The position numbers and the translations under genes are program-made. Below are positions 43,466 to 52,565 of a DNA stretch of 64,000 nucleotides, one piece after another. Numbering within the stretch: the first letter of the stretch is position 1; the number at the start of each line of letters is the position of its first letter. Source of the DNA: Viridibacterium sediminicola (GTDB lineage: Bacteria; Pseudomonadota; Gammaproteobacteria; Burkholderiales; Rhodocyclaceae); contig NZ_JBDIVE010000002.1 in NCBI RefSeq assembly GCF_039631295.1, forward strand, positions 372,001 to 436,000, read 5' to 3'. The notes beneath the pieces are model-generated. The model was given only the letters and a program-made list of their open reading frames with translations, was not told the DNA's origin and ran no database searches.

Positions 43466-43735
43466 TTACTTGCGCAGGCCCAGACGCTCGATGAGGCTGC
43501 GGTAACGGTCGTATTGCTTGCCCTTGAGGTAGTCCAGCAGCTTGCGGCGCTGGCTCACCATCTTGAGCAGACCACGACGGGAGTGGTGGTCCTTGGTATT
43601 GGCCTTGAAATGATCGGTCAGGCCATTGATGCGGGCCGTCAGCAGTGCAACTTGCACTTCGGGGGAACCGGTGTCGCCCTGGGCTTGTTGGAACTCGCCA
43701 ACGATCTTCGCCTTGTCTGCAGCGGTGATTGCCAT
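43466..43735 (-). CDS. rpsO: 30S ribosomal protein S15
   Basis: The 89-residue protein is a full-length S15 (GDTGSPEVQVALLTARI, DHHSRRGLLKMVSQRRKLLDYLK, GLRK at the end). It binds the 16S rRNA central domain. The ATG at 43735 gives the exact family length; the frame is open to 43801 without family similarity. It sits upstream of pnp as in most Proteobacteria. Confidence 0.98.
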   Translation of the reverse strand: MAITAADKAKIVGEFQQAQGDTGSPEVQVALLTARINGLTDHFKANTKDHHSRRGLLKMVSQRRKLLDYLKGKQYDRYRSLIERLGLRK

Positions 43736-43771
43736 AATCTCTACTCGTGGTCTCACTTTGGTAAGTCCGCG

Positions 43772-43801
43772 ATTGTAATACGTCATCGCGACTGGATGCA
43801 A
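43772..43801 (-). promoter_or_regulatory. candidate rpsO promoter
   Basis: On the minus strand TTGCAT (43801-43796) and TACAAT (43777-43772) are 18 bases apart. The start codon of rpsO is 37 bases beyond the -10. Confidence 0.5.
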
Positions 43802-43836
43802 GCCCGAGTATTCAGCAGGCTTGCAGAAACGGCGAT

Positions 43837-44370
43837 TCAGTCGTCGGGCTGCCCAGCCAGCTCGGGAAACAGCACATCGGTGAAACCGAACTGGGTCAGA
43901 TCACGGATGCGGCGCGGATAGAGGATGCCGTCCAGATGATCACACTCATGCTGAACCACACGCGCATGAAAGCCGCTGGCCTCGCGCACAATGGGCCGCC
44001 CCTGCAGGTCGAAACCGCTGTAGCGCAAAGCACGATAACGCGGCACCAGGCCACGCATGCCGGGCACCGAGAGGCAGCCTTCCCAGCCCTCTTCCAGCTC
44101 ATCCGACAAGGGTTCGAGCACAGGATTGAGCAACACCGTCTCCGGCACTTCGGGCGCTTGCGGGTAGCGCGCATTGCTGCTGAAGCCAAAGATCACCAGG
44201 CGCAGGCCGACACCGATCTGCGGCGCAGCCAAACCCACGCCATGCTCGTGACGCATGGTGTCGAACATGTCATCGACCAGCGCATGCAGGGCGGGCGTAT
44301 CGAATTCGCGCACTTCTTCGGCACGTTGCAAGAGGCGTGGGTCGCCCATGCGCAGCACTTGGCGAATCAC
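43837..44370 (-). CDS. def: peptide deformylase
   Basis: The 177-residue protein has all three deformylase motifs: GVGLAAPQIG (about 44-53), EGCLSVPG (about 96-103) with the metal-binding Cys, and QHECDHLDG (about 139-147) with the two metal-binding His. It removes the formyl group from nascent proteins. It overlaps the phosphorylase gene by four bases. It is not next to fmt, so it may be a second deformylase copy. Confidence 0.95.
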   Translation of the reverse strand: MIRQVLRMGDPRLLQRAEEVREFDTPALHALVDDMFDTMRHEHGVGLAAPQIGVGLRLVIFGFSSNARYPQAPEVPETVLLNPVLEPLSDELEEGWEGCLSVPGMRGLVPRYRALRYSGFDLQGRPIVREASGFHARVVQHECDHLDGILYPRRIRDLTQFGFTDVLFPELAGQPDD

Positions 44371-45110
44371 ACAGCCTCCGCCGGAATGTTCTGCAACACG
44401 GCGCGCACGCGGCCCATGGCCTGATGCAGTGTGTCTTCAATATCGTGCATGGCAATGCCGTGCAGGCTGGCGCCACGCCCGGCCGCATAATTGGCGACCA
44501 CCGCAATCGCTGCGTAAGGCAGATCCAGCTCACGCGCCAGCACCGCCTCGGGCATGCCTGTCATGCCGACAATATCGACACCATCACGCTCCAGACGATT
44601 GATTTCAGCCGCCGTCTCCAGGCGCGGACCTTGTGTGGCGGCATACACGGCGCCATCAAAGACCGCTTCGCCAGCGCGTTGCGCCGCCGCCAGAATGCGC
44701 TGACGCAAGGGCGCGCTATAGGGATCGGTGAAATCGACGTGCACGACCTTGGAGTCATGGCCGTCAAAATAGGTCGCCGCGCGACCCCAGGTGTAATCGA
44801 TGATCTGGTCCGGCACGACCAGCGCGCCCGGCACCAGATCGGCACGAATGCCGCCCACCGAGGCAACCGAAACGATACCTTCCGCCCCGACCTGCTTGAG
44901 CGCCCAGATATTGGCGCGGTAATTGACCTTGTGCGGCGGAATGGTGTGCCCATAACCGTGGCGCGCCAGAAACACCATGGGCTCGTTGCCGATCCGGCCA
45001 AACAGCAAGGCGCCGGAAGGATCGCCGTACGGCGTGCGCACGACCTCGCGACGTTCGATATCCAGACTCGAGAGCTGGCTCAGACCACTACCACCAATGA
45101 TTGCAAGCAT
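44367..45110 (-). CDS. methylthioadenosine / S-methyl-5'-thioinosine phosphorylase
   Basis: The 247-residue protein is a class II nucleoside phosphorylase of the MTAP/MTIP group: IIGGSGLSQL at the N-terminus, FLARHGYGHTIPPHKVNYRA, the base-binding QGPRLETAAEI segment and VGMTGMPEAVLARELDLPYA. It cleaves methylthioadenosine or methylthioinosine with phosphate for methionine salvage. The short length and overall layout resemble bacterial S-methyl-5'-thioinosine phosphorylase, but adenosine or inosine preference cannot be settled here. Confidence 0.88.
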   Translation of the reverse strand: MLAIIGGSGLSQLSSLDIERREVVRTPYGDPSGALLFGRIGNEPMVFLARHGYGHTIPPHKVNYRANIWALKQVGAEGIVSVASVGGIRADLVPGALVVPDQIIDYTWGRAATYFDGHDSKVVHVDFTDPYSAPLRQRILAAAQRAGEAVFDGAVYAATQGPRLETAAEINRLERDGVDIVGMTGMPEAVLARELDLPYAAIAVVANYAAGRGASLHGIAMHDIEDTLHQAMGRVRAVLQNIPAEAV

Positions 45111-45478
45111 GTGAAGACGGCATTAAAAACGTGCATCGATCTTAGCACGCATGCGAGATCGCGCCACTGACCCCGCTTTGCCGCATCGCACCAGCGCTAT
45201 AACACAGTGCAGACCTCAGACACCTCTGAAATGTGCCGAACAATGCGGCGGCGCACCATGCAAATCAAATACACGAAGCACGCCAATCAGCTAAAAATCA
45301 ATATTTTAAGTGTGAATAAATCGCTGCAAATGTAAATTTCTACGCGTGCAAAAAACGCCGTCGTTGTAGTATCGCGTCGGCCGCAAGCGCATCCAATCGC
45401 CCGCAGAGGCGTCACGCTCGTCCATACGGCAGCCGCCGCGCTGCCACATCAAACCAATAACACAAGCAAGGAGACACC
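45111..45478. promoter_or_regulatory. AT-richer gap upstream of the pectate lyase gene
   Basis: The gap holds an AT-rich stretch at about 45290-45350 (AATATTTTAAGTGTGAATAA) that probably contains the pectate lyase promoter, and TAGTAT at 45367-45372 as a possible -10. No copy of the GTTACCGGTAAC operator and no clear -35 were seen. AAGGAGA at 45469-45475 is the ribosome site. Confidence 0.35.
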
Positions 45479-47323
45479 ATGCTTCGCAACACAATAATCG
45501 TTGCAGCCATGGCGCTAGGCAGTGCCAGCGCTTTCGCTGCAGACGCACCTTCGGGCTGGACCAAGTGCGCCCAGCTGGGCAGCACCTGCACGATGACGGG
45601 CACGCATGAGGCGGCCATCGGTAAATCGGGGACCTTTGCCTACAAAACCTTCACCGGCAGCTTTGCCTGCACGCTTGCCAACTTCCCCGGCGCGCCGAGC
45701 AATTCAACCTGGTGCTCGTACAATCCGGCCGCCGCCAGCAGCGCTTCTTCGAGCAGCAGCGTCGCCTCGTCCTCCAGCAGCAAATCCAGCAGCTCTAGCG
45801 TAGCTGCCAGCAGCGCCGCATCGAGCAGCTCTTCAAAGTCCTCAACAGCCTCTAGCAGCAGCGTTGCGTCCAGCGCGGGCAGCAGCAGTGTGGCCAGCGG
45901 CACCATCGATGCCCGCACCCTGACTGGCGCCAGCACCCCGTTGCAAAACGTGACCGCCGCCGGCACCTATGGCGTGCGCACCTACTCGGCTCCGGTGACC
46001 ATTGACGGCCTGCACAATCCTTCCAATTACAAGGCCGCTCCGGTCCTGCCAACCTGGCAATTTGCCACGTCCGACCCCACCGGCGGCAAGCTCACGTTTG
46101 AACGTGAAGTGGCGCCCGCCAATGGCTGGCACACCTGGTCGCGCAAGGGCAAGGTCACCGTCACCGGCGGTTCCGCCGCGACCGCCAGCCGCGTCTACAC
46201 GGTGTTCAACGGACAGCAGCTGGTATCTGCGCTCGCCGATGCCGGTCTGGACCCGAAGATCGTGCGCATCGTCGGCCACATCGATCTGCGCTGGAGCAGC
46301 AACAACACGGTATTCAAGGAATACACCAGCTACCTCGACCAGAAGTACGGCGGCTCGATCATGATCCCGTCCAACACCACTCTGGTCGGCATCAATGATG
46401 CGCAAGGTCGTACGGCGCGCATCACCGGCACCTCGATCCTCATCGGTGGCGAACTGGCCAATGGCGCGGCGGATGCCGAGACCGGCTACAAAGCCTGGAT
46501 TGCGGCAGGCAAGGACAGCGAGGACTACCCGACCTGGACGCGCAACATCATCATCCGCAACCTGCAGATCGATGCGCCCTGGGACGTCAATCCTGAAGAC
46601 TCGGCCAATGCCTACGCTGACGGCATGACCCTATCGCGCGCGCAGAACATCTACATCGACCACATCTCGATGGGCGATGGCGATACGCCCGACTCGCTGG
46701 CAGGCGACACCCGCCACGACGGCCTGCTGGACATCGTGCGCGGCACCGACTACACGACGGTGACCAACAGCTACTTCTTCAAGCACCACAAGACCACGCT
46801 GATCGGCAACGGCGACTCGGGTCGCGCCTGGAGCGATGAAGGACGCTTGCACGTCACCCTGTCCAACAACTTCTATGACCGGCTCGAATCGCGCCTGCCG
46901 CTGAACCGTTTCGGCCAGGTACACATGTTCAACAACTACATCTATGGCCTGACCGACAGCAGTGTTTCAGCGGACCTCAAGTTTGGCAGCGGCGTCGACC
47001 CGCGCTACCAATCGAACATGCTGTTGGAAAACATGTTCTTCGAGATCACCGAGCTGGCTGAAAGCAGCTTCTGCAAGAAGGGCATTGATGGCGGCAACGG
47101 CACCAAGCCGCTGGGCTTCCGCTCATCCGGCCACCTGATGCTGTCGAACAAGAAGGTGAACAACGTCCCCAACACCACGCCCGTGGCATGGGACGGCCAG
47201 TGCGGCTACGCAGTCCCCACCGGCGCAAACGTCTGGACCCCGCCGTACAGCTACACCCTGCTGACCGCAGCGAACGCCAAGACATCGGTGCAAGCCAACG
47301 CGGGAGCGGGCAAACTGAAGTAA
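45479..47323 (+). CDS. secreted PL1-family pectate lyase with polyserine linker
   Basis: The 614-residue protein has a signal peptide (cleavage after AFA, residue 20). A small cysteine-containing module follows (about residues 25-82: GWTKCAQLGSTC, STWCSY). A polyserine linker (about 86-140) and a PL1 beta-helix catalytic domain (about 145-614) complete it. Catalytic-site marks include DGLLDIVRGTDYTTVTNSYF (calcium-binding aspartates), HHKTTLIG and the RLPLNRFGQVHMFNNYI segment with the catalytic arginine. It cleaves polygalacturonate by beta-elimination outside the cell, probably after the pectinesterase at 29443 has removed methyl groups. Confidence 0.93.
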   Translation: MLRNTIIVAAMALGSASAFAADAPSGWTKCAQLGSTCTMTGTHEAAIGKSGTFAYKTFTGSFACTLANFPGAPSNSTWCSYNPAAASSASSSSSVASSSSSKSSSSSVAASSAASSSSSKSSTASSSSVASSAGSSSVASGTIDARTLTGASTPLQNVTAAGTYGVRTYSAPVTIDGLHNPSNYKAAPVLPTWQFATSDPTGGKLTFEREVAPANGWHTWSRKGKVTVTGGSAATASRVYTVFNGQQLVSALADAGLDPKIVRIVGHIDLRWSSNNTVFKEYTSYLDQKYGGSIMIPSNTTLVGINDAQGRTARITGTSILIGGELANGAADAETGYKAWIAAGKDSEDYPTWTRNIIIRNLQIDAPWDVNPEDSANAYADGMTLSRAQNIYIDHISMGDGDTPDSLAGDTRHDGLLDIVRGTDYTTVTNSYFFKHHKTTLIGNGDSGRAWSDEGRLHVTLSNNFYDRLESRLPLNRFGQVHMFNNYIYGLTDSSVSADLKFGSGVDPRYQSNMLLENMFFEITELAESSFCKKGIDGGNGTKPLGFRSSGHLMLSNKKVNNVPNTTPVAWDGQCGYAVPTGANVWTPPYSYTLLTAANAKTSVQANAGAGKLK

Positions 47324-47347
47324 TTCATCACTTCTACGCACGACATC

Positions 47348-47376
47348 AAAGCAGGCCTTCGGGCCTGCTTTTTTTG
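47348..47376 (+). terminator. rho-independent terminator of the pectate lyase gene
   Basis: AAAGCAGGCC (47348-47357) pairs with GGCCTGCTTT (47362-47371) around TTCG, followed by five more T. It is 25 bases after the stop. Confidence 0.92.
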
Positions 47377-47468
47377 TTGCCCGGCAGGAGCCGCATGCTT
47401 TGGCGGTAAGCACGGAGAGCCACTACGCGCAAAAAAGCAAGGCGAGCCAAGGGTCTGGAACAGAGGAC

Positions 47469-48209
47469 TCAGCGAAGCGGAGGGAAATCCTGCACGCCCT
47501 GAGTCGCCGGCTCATCCACGAAGGCAAACTCGATATCAATATAGGCAGCGACATCACGCCCCTGAAATCTTCCGGGAATAAACGCCGTGCGCAAAAACAT
47601 CACACGAACCTGTTCTGCAAAGTCTCGATCTACGGGACTGGCACGCAGCACATCAGCACTTTGCACGTCTCCGCGCTCATCAACATACAGGCGCAAGCGG
47701 ATGGGCTCACCACTGGGGGTTAGGCTTCTCAGCAGACTATAGTCGGGTGAGGACAGCGCAACCGGCTTGCGCTCAAGCAGTGAAGAAGCCATGTAACGCG
47801 AGGCGGGCAGCATCACGCCATGACCATCCTGGGCGCGCAACGCGCCTTGCGCATGTCCGGATGAAAGCCCGCCCCAGGGCGCAATCTGGCTCAATACTGG
47901 GTCAGGAGGGCGACTGATTTCGCGCCGCTCAAGCGACAGCCCAGCGAGCCAGAGGCCATCCCCAAGTGCAGATTTGGCAACTACACTCGTGTCTGACGCA
48001 CGCAGCAGCCTGGCCTGCATCGGAGGCCGCAAGCCTGCGCCCGCGAATCCTGAAGTTTCGCCATTACGCGTGGCGGCATAATCCGCGCAGACCCAGAGCA
48101 ACAAAAAGTGTGCCGCTGACGAAACCCCCAGCGCCCAGCGAATGCGTGGGCTCAGATGCAAACCATCGCAGCCCACACGAAGGCGGCCATACATCCGCAA
48201 CCCGAACAT
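47469..48209 (-). CDS. TonB-C-terminal-domain-like protein coupled to pilY1
   Basis: The 246-residue protein has one membrane segment near residues 24-43 (RIRWALGVSSAAHFLLLWVC), a variable middle and a C-terminal TonB-like domain (PIRLRLYVDERGDVQSADVL, then RTAFIPGRFQGRDVAAYIDI). There is no long proline-rich spacer and no ExbB/ExbD nearby, so it is not a standard TonB. Its ATG overlaps the pilY1 stop by one base (TGATG), so it is the last gene of the minor-pilin operon and may assist PilY1 or pilus function in the periplasm. The family link is good; the role is unknown. Confidence 0.7.
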   Translation of the reverse strand: MFGLRMYGRLRVGCDGLHLSPRIRWALGVSSAAHFLLLWVCADYAATRNGETSGFAGAGLRPPMQARLLRASDTSVVAKSALGDGLWLAGLSLERREISRPPDPVLSQIAPWGGLSSGHAQGALRAQDGHGVMLPASRYMASSLLERKPVALSSPDYSLLRSLTPSGEPIRLRLYVDERGDVQSADVLRASPVDRDFAEQVRVMFLRTAFIPGRFQGRDVAAYIDIEFAFVDEPATQGVQDFPPLR

Positions 48210-51200
48210 CAGTCAGCCGATGGCACTTCTCGCCAATTGATCTGTTTAAGCCCCGCGGATGTTGAGAAATTCCCCGAGATATTACGCACAGGAGCGCTCA
48301 CGCTCGTACTCCCGAGCAACAGGCGCAGTCTCCCGCCGACATTCAAGAATGAAATGCCTGTTGAAAAACCCGCCCCCCAGCCACTCGAAACGACGATATT
48401 CCCGGCGCCATCGGTCAACACACTCTGACCAGTCGAAAAGTTCAACGCAACGGAGATACTCTCGCCCAGAGAATTACAAGGATCTCCTGTCGTACGATCA
48501 ATCGCCACCGCCACAATGCCATTATTGGAGGTCATATCTGTAATGATGCGCGGCGCATAATAGCTGGTCGCAGAGGATGAACTGGACGAACTGGAGCTGC
48601 TCGAACTACTCGAGTTACTCGCAGAGCTTGACGAACTTGACGCGTAAACCGAGCCAAGCGTCGTCGCATTCAAATTAACGTACCAGCCGCCCATGGATGA
48701 CGCCGAGCTCGACACCCCTGTCGTCAGACTGGAAACCTGCAGCAGGTTTGAACTGGTCACAGGAAAGCCTGCGGGCGCTGTCGTAGAGGAGTAAAAAGTT
48801 CCGAAGCTCTGCGTTCCATCCAGAATCGCATACAGAGATTGGGTGTTCAAAGATGCGGAATCCGTGTCATCCAGCAAACGCCCGGTACCAACAAACACAT
48901 AACGCTTGAGCGTATCTGGTGCCACTTCGATCATCGGCCGCACGGTGACGGGTTGGTACACCGTTCCAGCAACACTACTGCTACTACTGCTACTCGACGA
49001 TGAATTACCCGGAATCTGGGAGTTGTTACTCAGACTGGCAATCTTGAGTATCGAATAAGCCGCCGACGTAGACGTGAGATCGACACGCCAGACATTGCCT
49101 TGCAAATCACCCGCATAGACAGCATCAGCTGTGCCGTCAGTGTAATCCGGCACAAAGGCCGTCTGACCGCCCAGATTGATAGGCGAGGTCGTTGAGCCAC
49201 TCGTTGTAGCAACCGATTCATACAAAGCACCCGTTGCAGGGTTCAGAAAGTAGAAATAACCAATACCATTATCATTGTTGTAGCCGGACGTGACGATAAC
49301 AGTCCAACCATATTTCTTGGTCTTGACAATCGAGGGTTGGGCATAGGTATAACCCATGTGCACATCAGTAAACTCCCAGAGCAAAACATTGCGTGAAAGC
49401 GTGCTCTCGGTGTCGGTCGCCCAAGTCGAGGGGTCCGTAATATTCAGGGCATAATAGCCCTTACCACCTTTGCCGAGCCCCCCGACCAGAATACTGCCCC
49501 AATTCCGAGTCGTCTGATTCGCCCAGGTCGTCCCCGTACGATTGAAATCAACGTCCGCATACTGCGGCGTGGCGTCCACAAGATAGTGATGCGAGAAGGT
49601 ACTTGGCGTACCAAGCGATGCCAGCCCTGTTGTCGCGGCAGAAGAGCTGTTGCCATAGGCAAAGCTGGGGATATACGCAAACAGCTCGTAGCCACATTGA
49701 CCGCCACTGGCGCAACTTGATACAGACGACGAGGCGCTGCTCACACTGCTGCTCGAAGAAGAGCCCGTGCTCGAAGACGAACTCGACACCGCCCCCTCGA
49801 AGACATGCAACATACCGTCATTCGCACCAACATAGACAATCGTTTGGCGGTCCTTTTTGTCCCGCTTGAATGCGGAATAACCCGGATTGGCTGAATCGTA
49901 ATAAGGGAAGTTCGGTGCCGCAACCGGCACGGCCTGGCTATTCACCGAATCACCAAGCAGATAGGTCCGTTTGCGATACTTGCCCGAACTTGAACTAGCG
50001 GACAACTCCCTGCTACGGTCCCCACGCAGATAGGCCACATAATCCGTAAGGCTCTGTGCCGACGTACTCACACCGGAAATACTCGAAAACGAAGCATGAT
50101 TTGTTCGCGCAAAGGTAGTGCCACTCAAATTCGTCGCGGTGAATGGCATGCCAGCCTGATTACCGGTCGTGCTCGATGCCGAGGCAGAAGTCACGCAACA
50201 GGTGATGACCTTTCGGTTGGTCGCAGTTCGCAACTCCAAACTATCTCGAGCGTTCCAGATCTGCGTATAGCTGGGGGCCCCAGTAGTCGCGTCGTAGCTA
50301 ACCCGCGATGCAACGACACTCCCGGTCCAGGTTTTAGGATCGTATGTCGCTGAATAGCTGACATTATTGGAAACCTTTTGACGGGGAGATGGTACCGAAA
50401 ATGCGGTGGAATTCCCGCTTTGAGCATCCGCCGCAATTTTGGCAAATGCCGTCTGAAGGCCGGACTTCATCTTCGCGGGCGTATTGCCAGGAAAGTAATT
50501 ATCCGGCCGTGCATCGACCAAGTCCGTCTCGCCCGCGGATGTGTTGTTGGCAAAAGTCAAGCCTGCCGCACCACCATTTGGGTAGCTTGGGCTGGTTGGG
50601 CGAGGATCCTCAGTCAGCGTTCTGCGCGTCAGCGTATCGCTATTGGTGCGCCAAGTCGTAACATCCGTAGGAAATGAACTGGTATAGGGCGAAAATCCAT
50701 CTGGCACGGTGAAGCCACCATACTTGGTTGCCAGCCAATACGGATTTTTGTGCCAGTATTTCTCACTCTCAAGCACATCAACCCAATAGGTATCTATCGT
50801 CTGTATTTTGGGAGTATTTGGCAAGTCAGGACGAATATCCTTGGTATGAGCCTCATAAGCCAAACCTGCAATGTAATACGTTGCGCAACCTTGGTCCGCA
50901 TCCGCGCATGTTTTTTCGCCGGGGAATACGAATATATTGCCGAGCGTCTGAGAGTTACTCAGCCCTTCCAGCACACCTACCCTATCCGTCGCCGTTTTGA
51001 CGTTCACTGTTGTATCGGCGGAAACCTGTGAATTCAAGGCGCCGGAGGGATAATCAAGAGAGCTGAGCTTGTTTGCCACGGTACCCGCGAGCGTACTGCC
51101 AGGCAAATCCGCATCGCGCCAAGTATTCACATCCCCAATACCCAGAATGTAATTTTTCTGACATGAATAAGCGATTGGGTCAGTCCACGTCAGCGCCGCA

Positions 51201-52519
51201 GGAAAACCATCAAGCCAAATTGTTTTCTCCGAGCTTGATCCACCCGACAGATCGGAATAAGCCGTAACGTTACCAAGATTGCGAAAATAGCGAGTTGCCG
51301 CGTAATACAGCTCTGAAACAGGATCCTTACTCTTGTAGTCTTGGGATGACAGACCAAATTTGTTGATGTAATTCATTGCCCCGCTATTGCTGATAGTCAC
51401 TCCGGACGCACTCGTAATGCTTGTCGCCAGGGCACTATCCGGGTTGGAGACCATGGTCCCATCAGTACGGTATTCTGCGGAAGTATTAGTTACCGGCAAA
51501 GAGCCTGGCACTGGCTGTGTCGGCAAAATGTATTTCATCGGCGCCCTTAAAACCCCCCCGTCGCGCTGCTGCGTCGAGTCGCCGTCATGATTGTAATAAC
51601 CAAAAACAGCGTAGCGAAGCTTGGACGCATAGGTCTGCATCAAGCCCTCTGGCTTATAGTAGTTGCCATATTTTACGCAATTTGACTCTTTATAGGTTTC
51701 ATCCTTGCAGACCTGAACATTGATATAGATTCTGTACTTCCCATTACTGGTCGTACTGCCATCCCAATTGGTCGGCGCAGTCGGCACAGTCCCGTCTGTC
51801 CCTACCGAAAATGTCGCATTACTAAAATCCAGCGCTATCCCTCGCCCCCAGATGCCAGCATAAAAGCTGCTCCAGCCAAATGGTGTTGCATTCGCAATTG
51901 TTGTCGAGTTTGAAACGTTTTTAAGCGGGACACGGGACGTGCCATTCACAGCATAGGCATAGGTTTTTGTAAGAATCGTCGTGCCTGCTGTGTTGTAAGG
52001 CGCGCTACTAGGCACAGTTTCCGATGTCGGCTTAAGCGACTGATCTGATTTGTTGGTTCCTGATGCATCGTTATCAACGCGTCGATATCCACCCGTCAAC
52101 ACCCAGCGAAAGGTATCCAGAGTTTGCATCGAAATATAATTCAGGAAGTTTCCGCTCCACTCCGTGCTTCCTGAACAAGTACGGCTACTTGCGAAGCTGC
52201 TAGGCGAAAAATAACTGAACGTTGGCGCACCGGTAAGGTAGTTATAAACGTAACATTTATCAGGATCAAAATAACCAATAAACTCTGTGGTCGATGCGTA
52301 AGCTGTCGTACTGAGATAACCCGGCGTGGTGGCTGTCGGCCATTCCACCGAGAGCGTCAGCGCCAAATTGCCTGGCACGGTATAAGTCGAAAAAATCGGG
52401 GCGTCCGCCAGATTGATGTCGGCAGCCCTAACCACTCCGCCTGTCATGCATACCCCAAGCAGCATGCAGCACAGTAAGTTTCTGCTTTGGTGGATGATAT
52501 TTTTCCGGATCGTGCTCAT
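48209..52519 (-). CDS. pilY1: type IV pilus tip adhesin/biogenesis protein PilY1 with polyserine tracts
   Basis: The 1436-residue protein has a signal peptide (cleavage near VVRAA), a long variable N-terminal half and the C-terminal PilY1 beta-propeller (RQTIVYVGANDGMLHVFEG, GSILVGGLGKGGKGYYALNI, WTVIVTSGYNNDNGIGYFY). A calcium-binding-like loop reads DYTDGTADAVYAGDLQGNVW. Three polyserine tracts lie at about residues 925-950, 1215-1230 and 1330-1360 inside or beside the propeller; such inserts are not usual in PilY1. PilY1 primes pilus assembly and adhesion. The region is AT-richer than the rest of the window. Confidence 0.92.
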   Translation of the reverse strand: MSTIRKNIIHQSRNLLCCMLLGVCMTGGVVRAADINLADAPIFSTYTVPGNLALTLSVEWPTATTPGYLSTTAYASTTEFIGYFDPDKCYVYNYLTGAPTFSYFSPSSFASSRTCSGSTEWSGNFLNYISMQTLDTFRWVLTGGYRRVDNDASGTNKSDQSLKPTSETVPSSAPYNTAGTTILTKTYAYAVNGTSRVPLKNVSNSTTIANATPFGWSSFYAGIWGRGIALDFSNATFSVGTDGTVPTAPTNWDGSTTSNGKYRIYINVQVCKDETYKESNCVKYGNYYKPEGLMQTYASKLRYAVFGYYNHDGDSTQQRDGGVLRAPMKYILPTQPVPGSLPVTNTSAEYRTDGTMVSNPDSALATSITSASGVTISNSGAMNYINKFGLSSQDYKSKDPVSELYYAATRYFRNLGNVTAYSDLSGGSSSEKTIWLDGFPAALTWTDPIAYSCQKNYILGIGDVNTWRDADLPGSTLAGTVANKLSSLDYPSGALNSQVSADTTVNVKTATDRVGVLEGLSNSQTLGNIFVFPGEKTCADADQGCATYYIAGLAYEAHTKDIRPDLPNTPKIQTIDTYWVDVLESEKYWHKNPYWLATKYGGFTVPDGFSPYTSSFPTDVTTWRTNSDTLTRRTLTEDPRPTSPSYPNGGAAGLTFANNTSAGETDLVDARPDNYFPGNTPAKMKSGLQTAFAKIAADAQSGNSTAFSVPSPRQKVSNNVSYSATYDPKTWTGSVVASRVSYDATTGAPSYTQIWNARDSLELRTATNRKVITCCVTSASASSTTGNQAGMPFTATNLSGTTFARTNHASFSSISGVSTSAQSLTDYVAYLRGDRSRELSASSSSGKYRKRTYLLGDSVNSQAVPVAAPNFPYYDSANPGYSAFKRDKKDRQTIVYVGANDGMLHVFEGAVSSSSSSTGSSSSSSVSSASSSVSSCASGGQCGYELFAYIPSFAYGNSSSAATTGLASLGTPSTFSHHYLVDATPQYADVDFNRTGTTWANQTTRNWGSILVGGLGKGGKGYYALNITDPSTWATDTESTLSRNVLLWEFTDVHMGYTYAQPSIVKTKKYGWTVIVTSGYNNDNGIGYFYFLNPATGALYESVATTSGSTTSPINLGGQTAFVPDYTDGTADAVYAGDLQGNVWRVDLTSTSAAYSILKIASLSNNSQIPGNSSSSSSSSSSVAGTVYQPVTVRPMIEVAPDTLKRYVFVGTGRLLDDTDSASLNTQSLYAILDGTQSFGTFYSSTTAPAGFPVTSSNLLQVSSLTTGVSSSASSMGGWYVNLNATTLGSVYASSSSSSASNSSSSSSSSSSSSSSATSYYAPRIITDMTSNNGIVAVAIDRTTGDPCNSLGESISVALNFSTGQSVLTDGAGNIVVSSGWGAGFSTGISFLNVGGRLRLLLGSTSVSAPVRNISGNFSTSAGLKQINWREVPSAD

Positions 52520-52565
52520 ACGATATTCCCTCTCGACGGAAAAGCCAGGACAAGCCTCACGCCAT

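Noticed and set aside
41283..43505. 740-codon frame antisense to pnp
   Set aside because: pnp is certain on the other strand; the frame is a by-product of its codon bias.
45780..45890. Serine-codon repeats in the pectate lyase considered as a tandem repeat array or CRISPR
   Set aside because: They are in-frame AGC/TCG codons of a polyserine linker with no regular repeat-spacer pattern.
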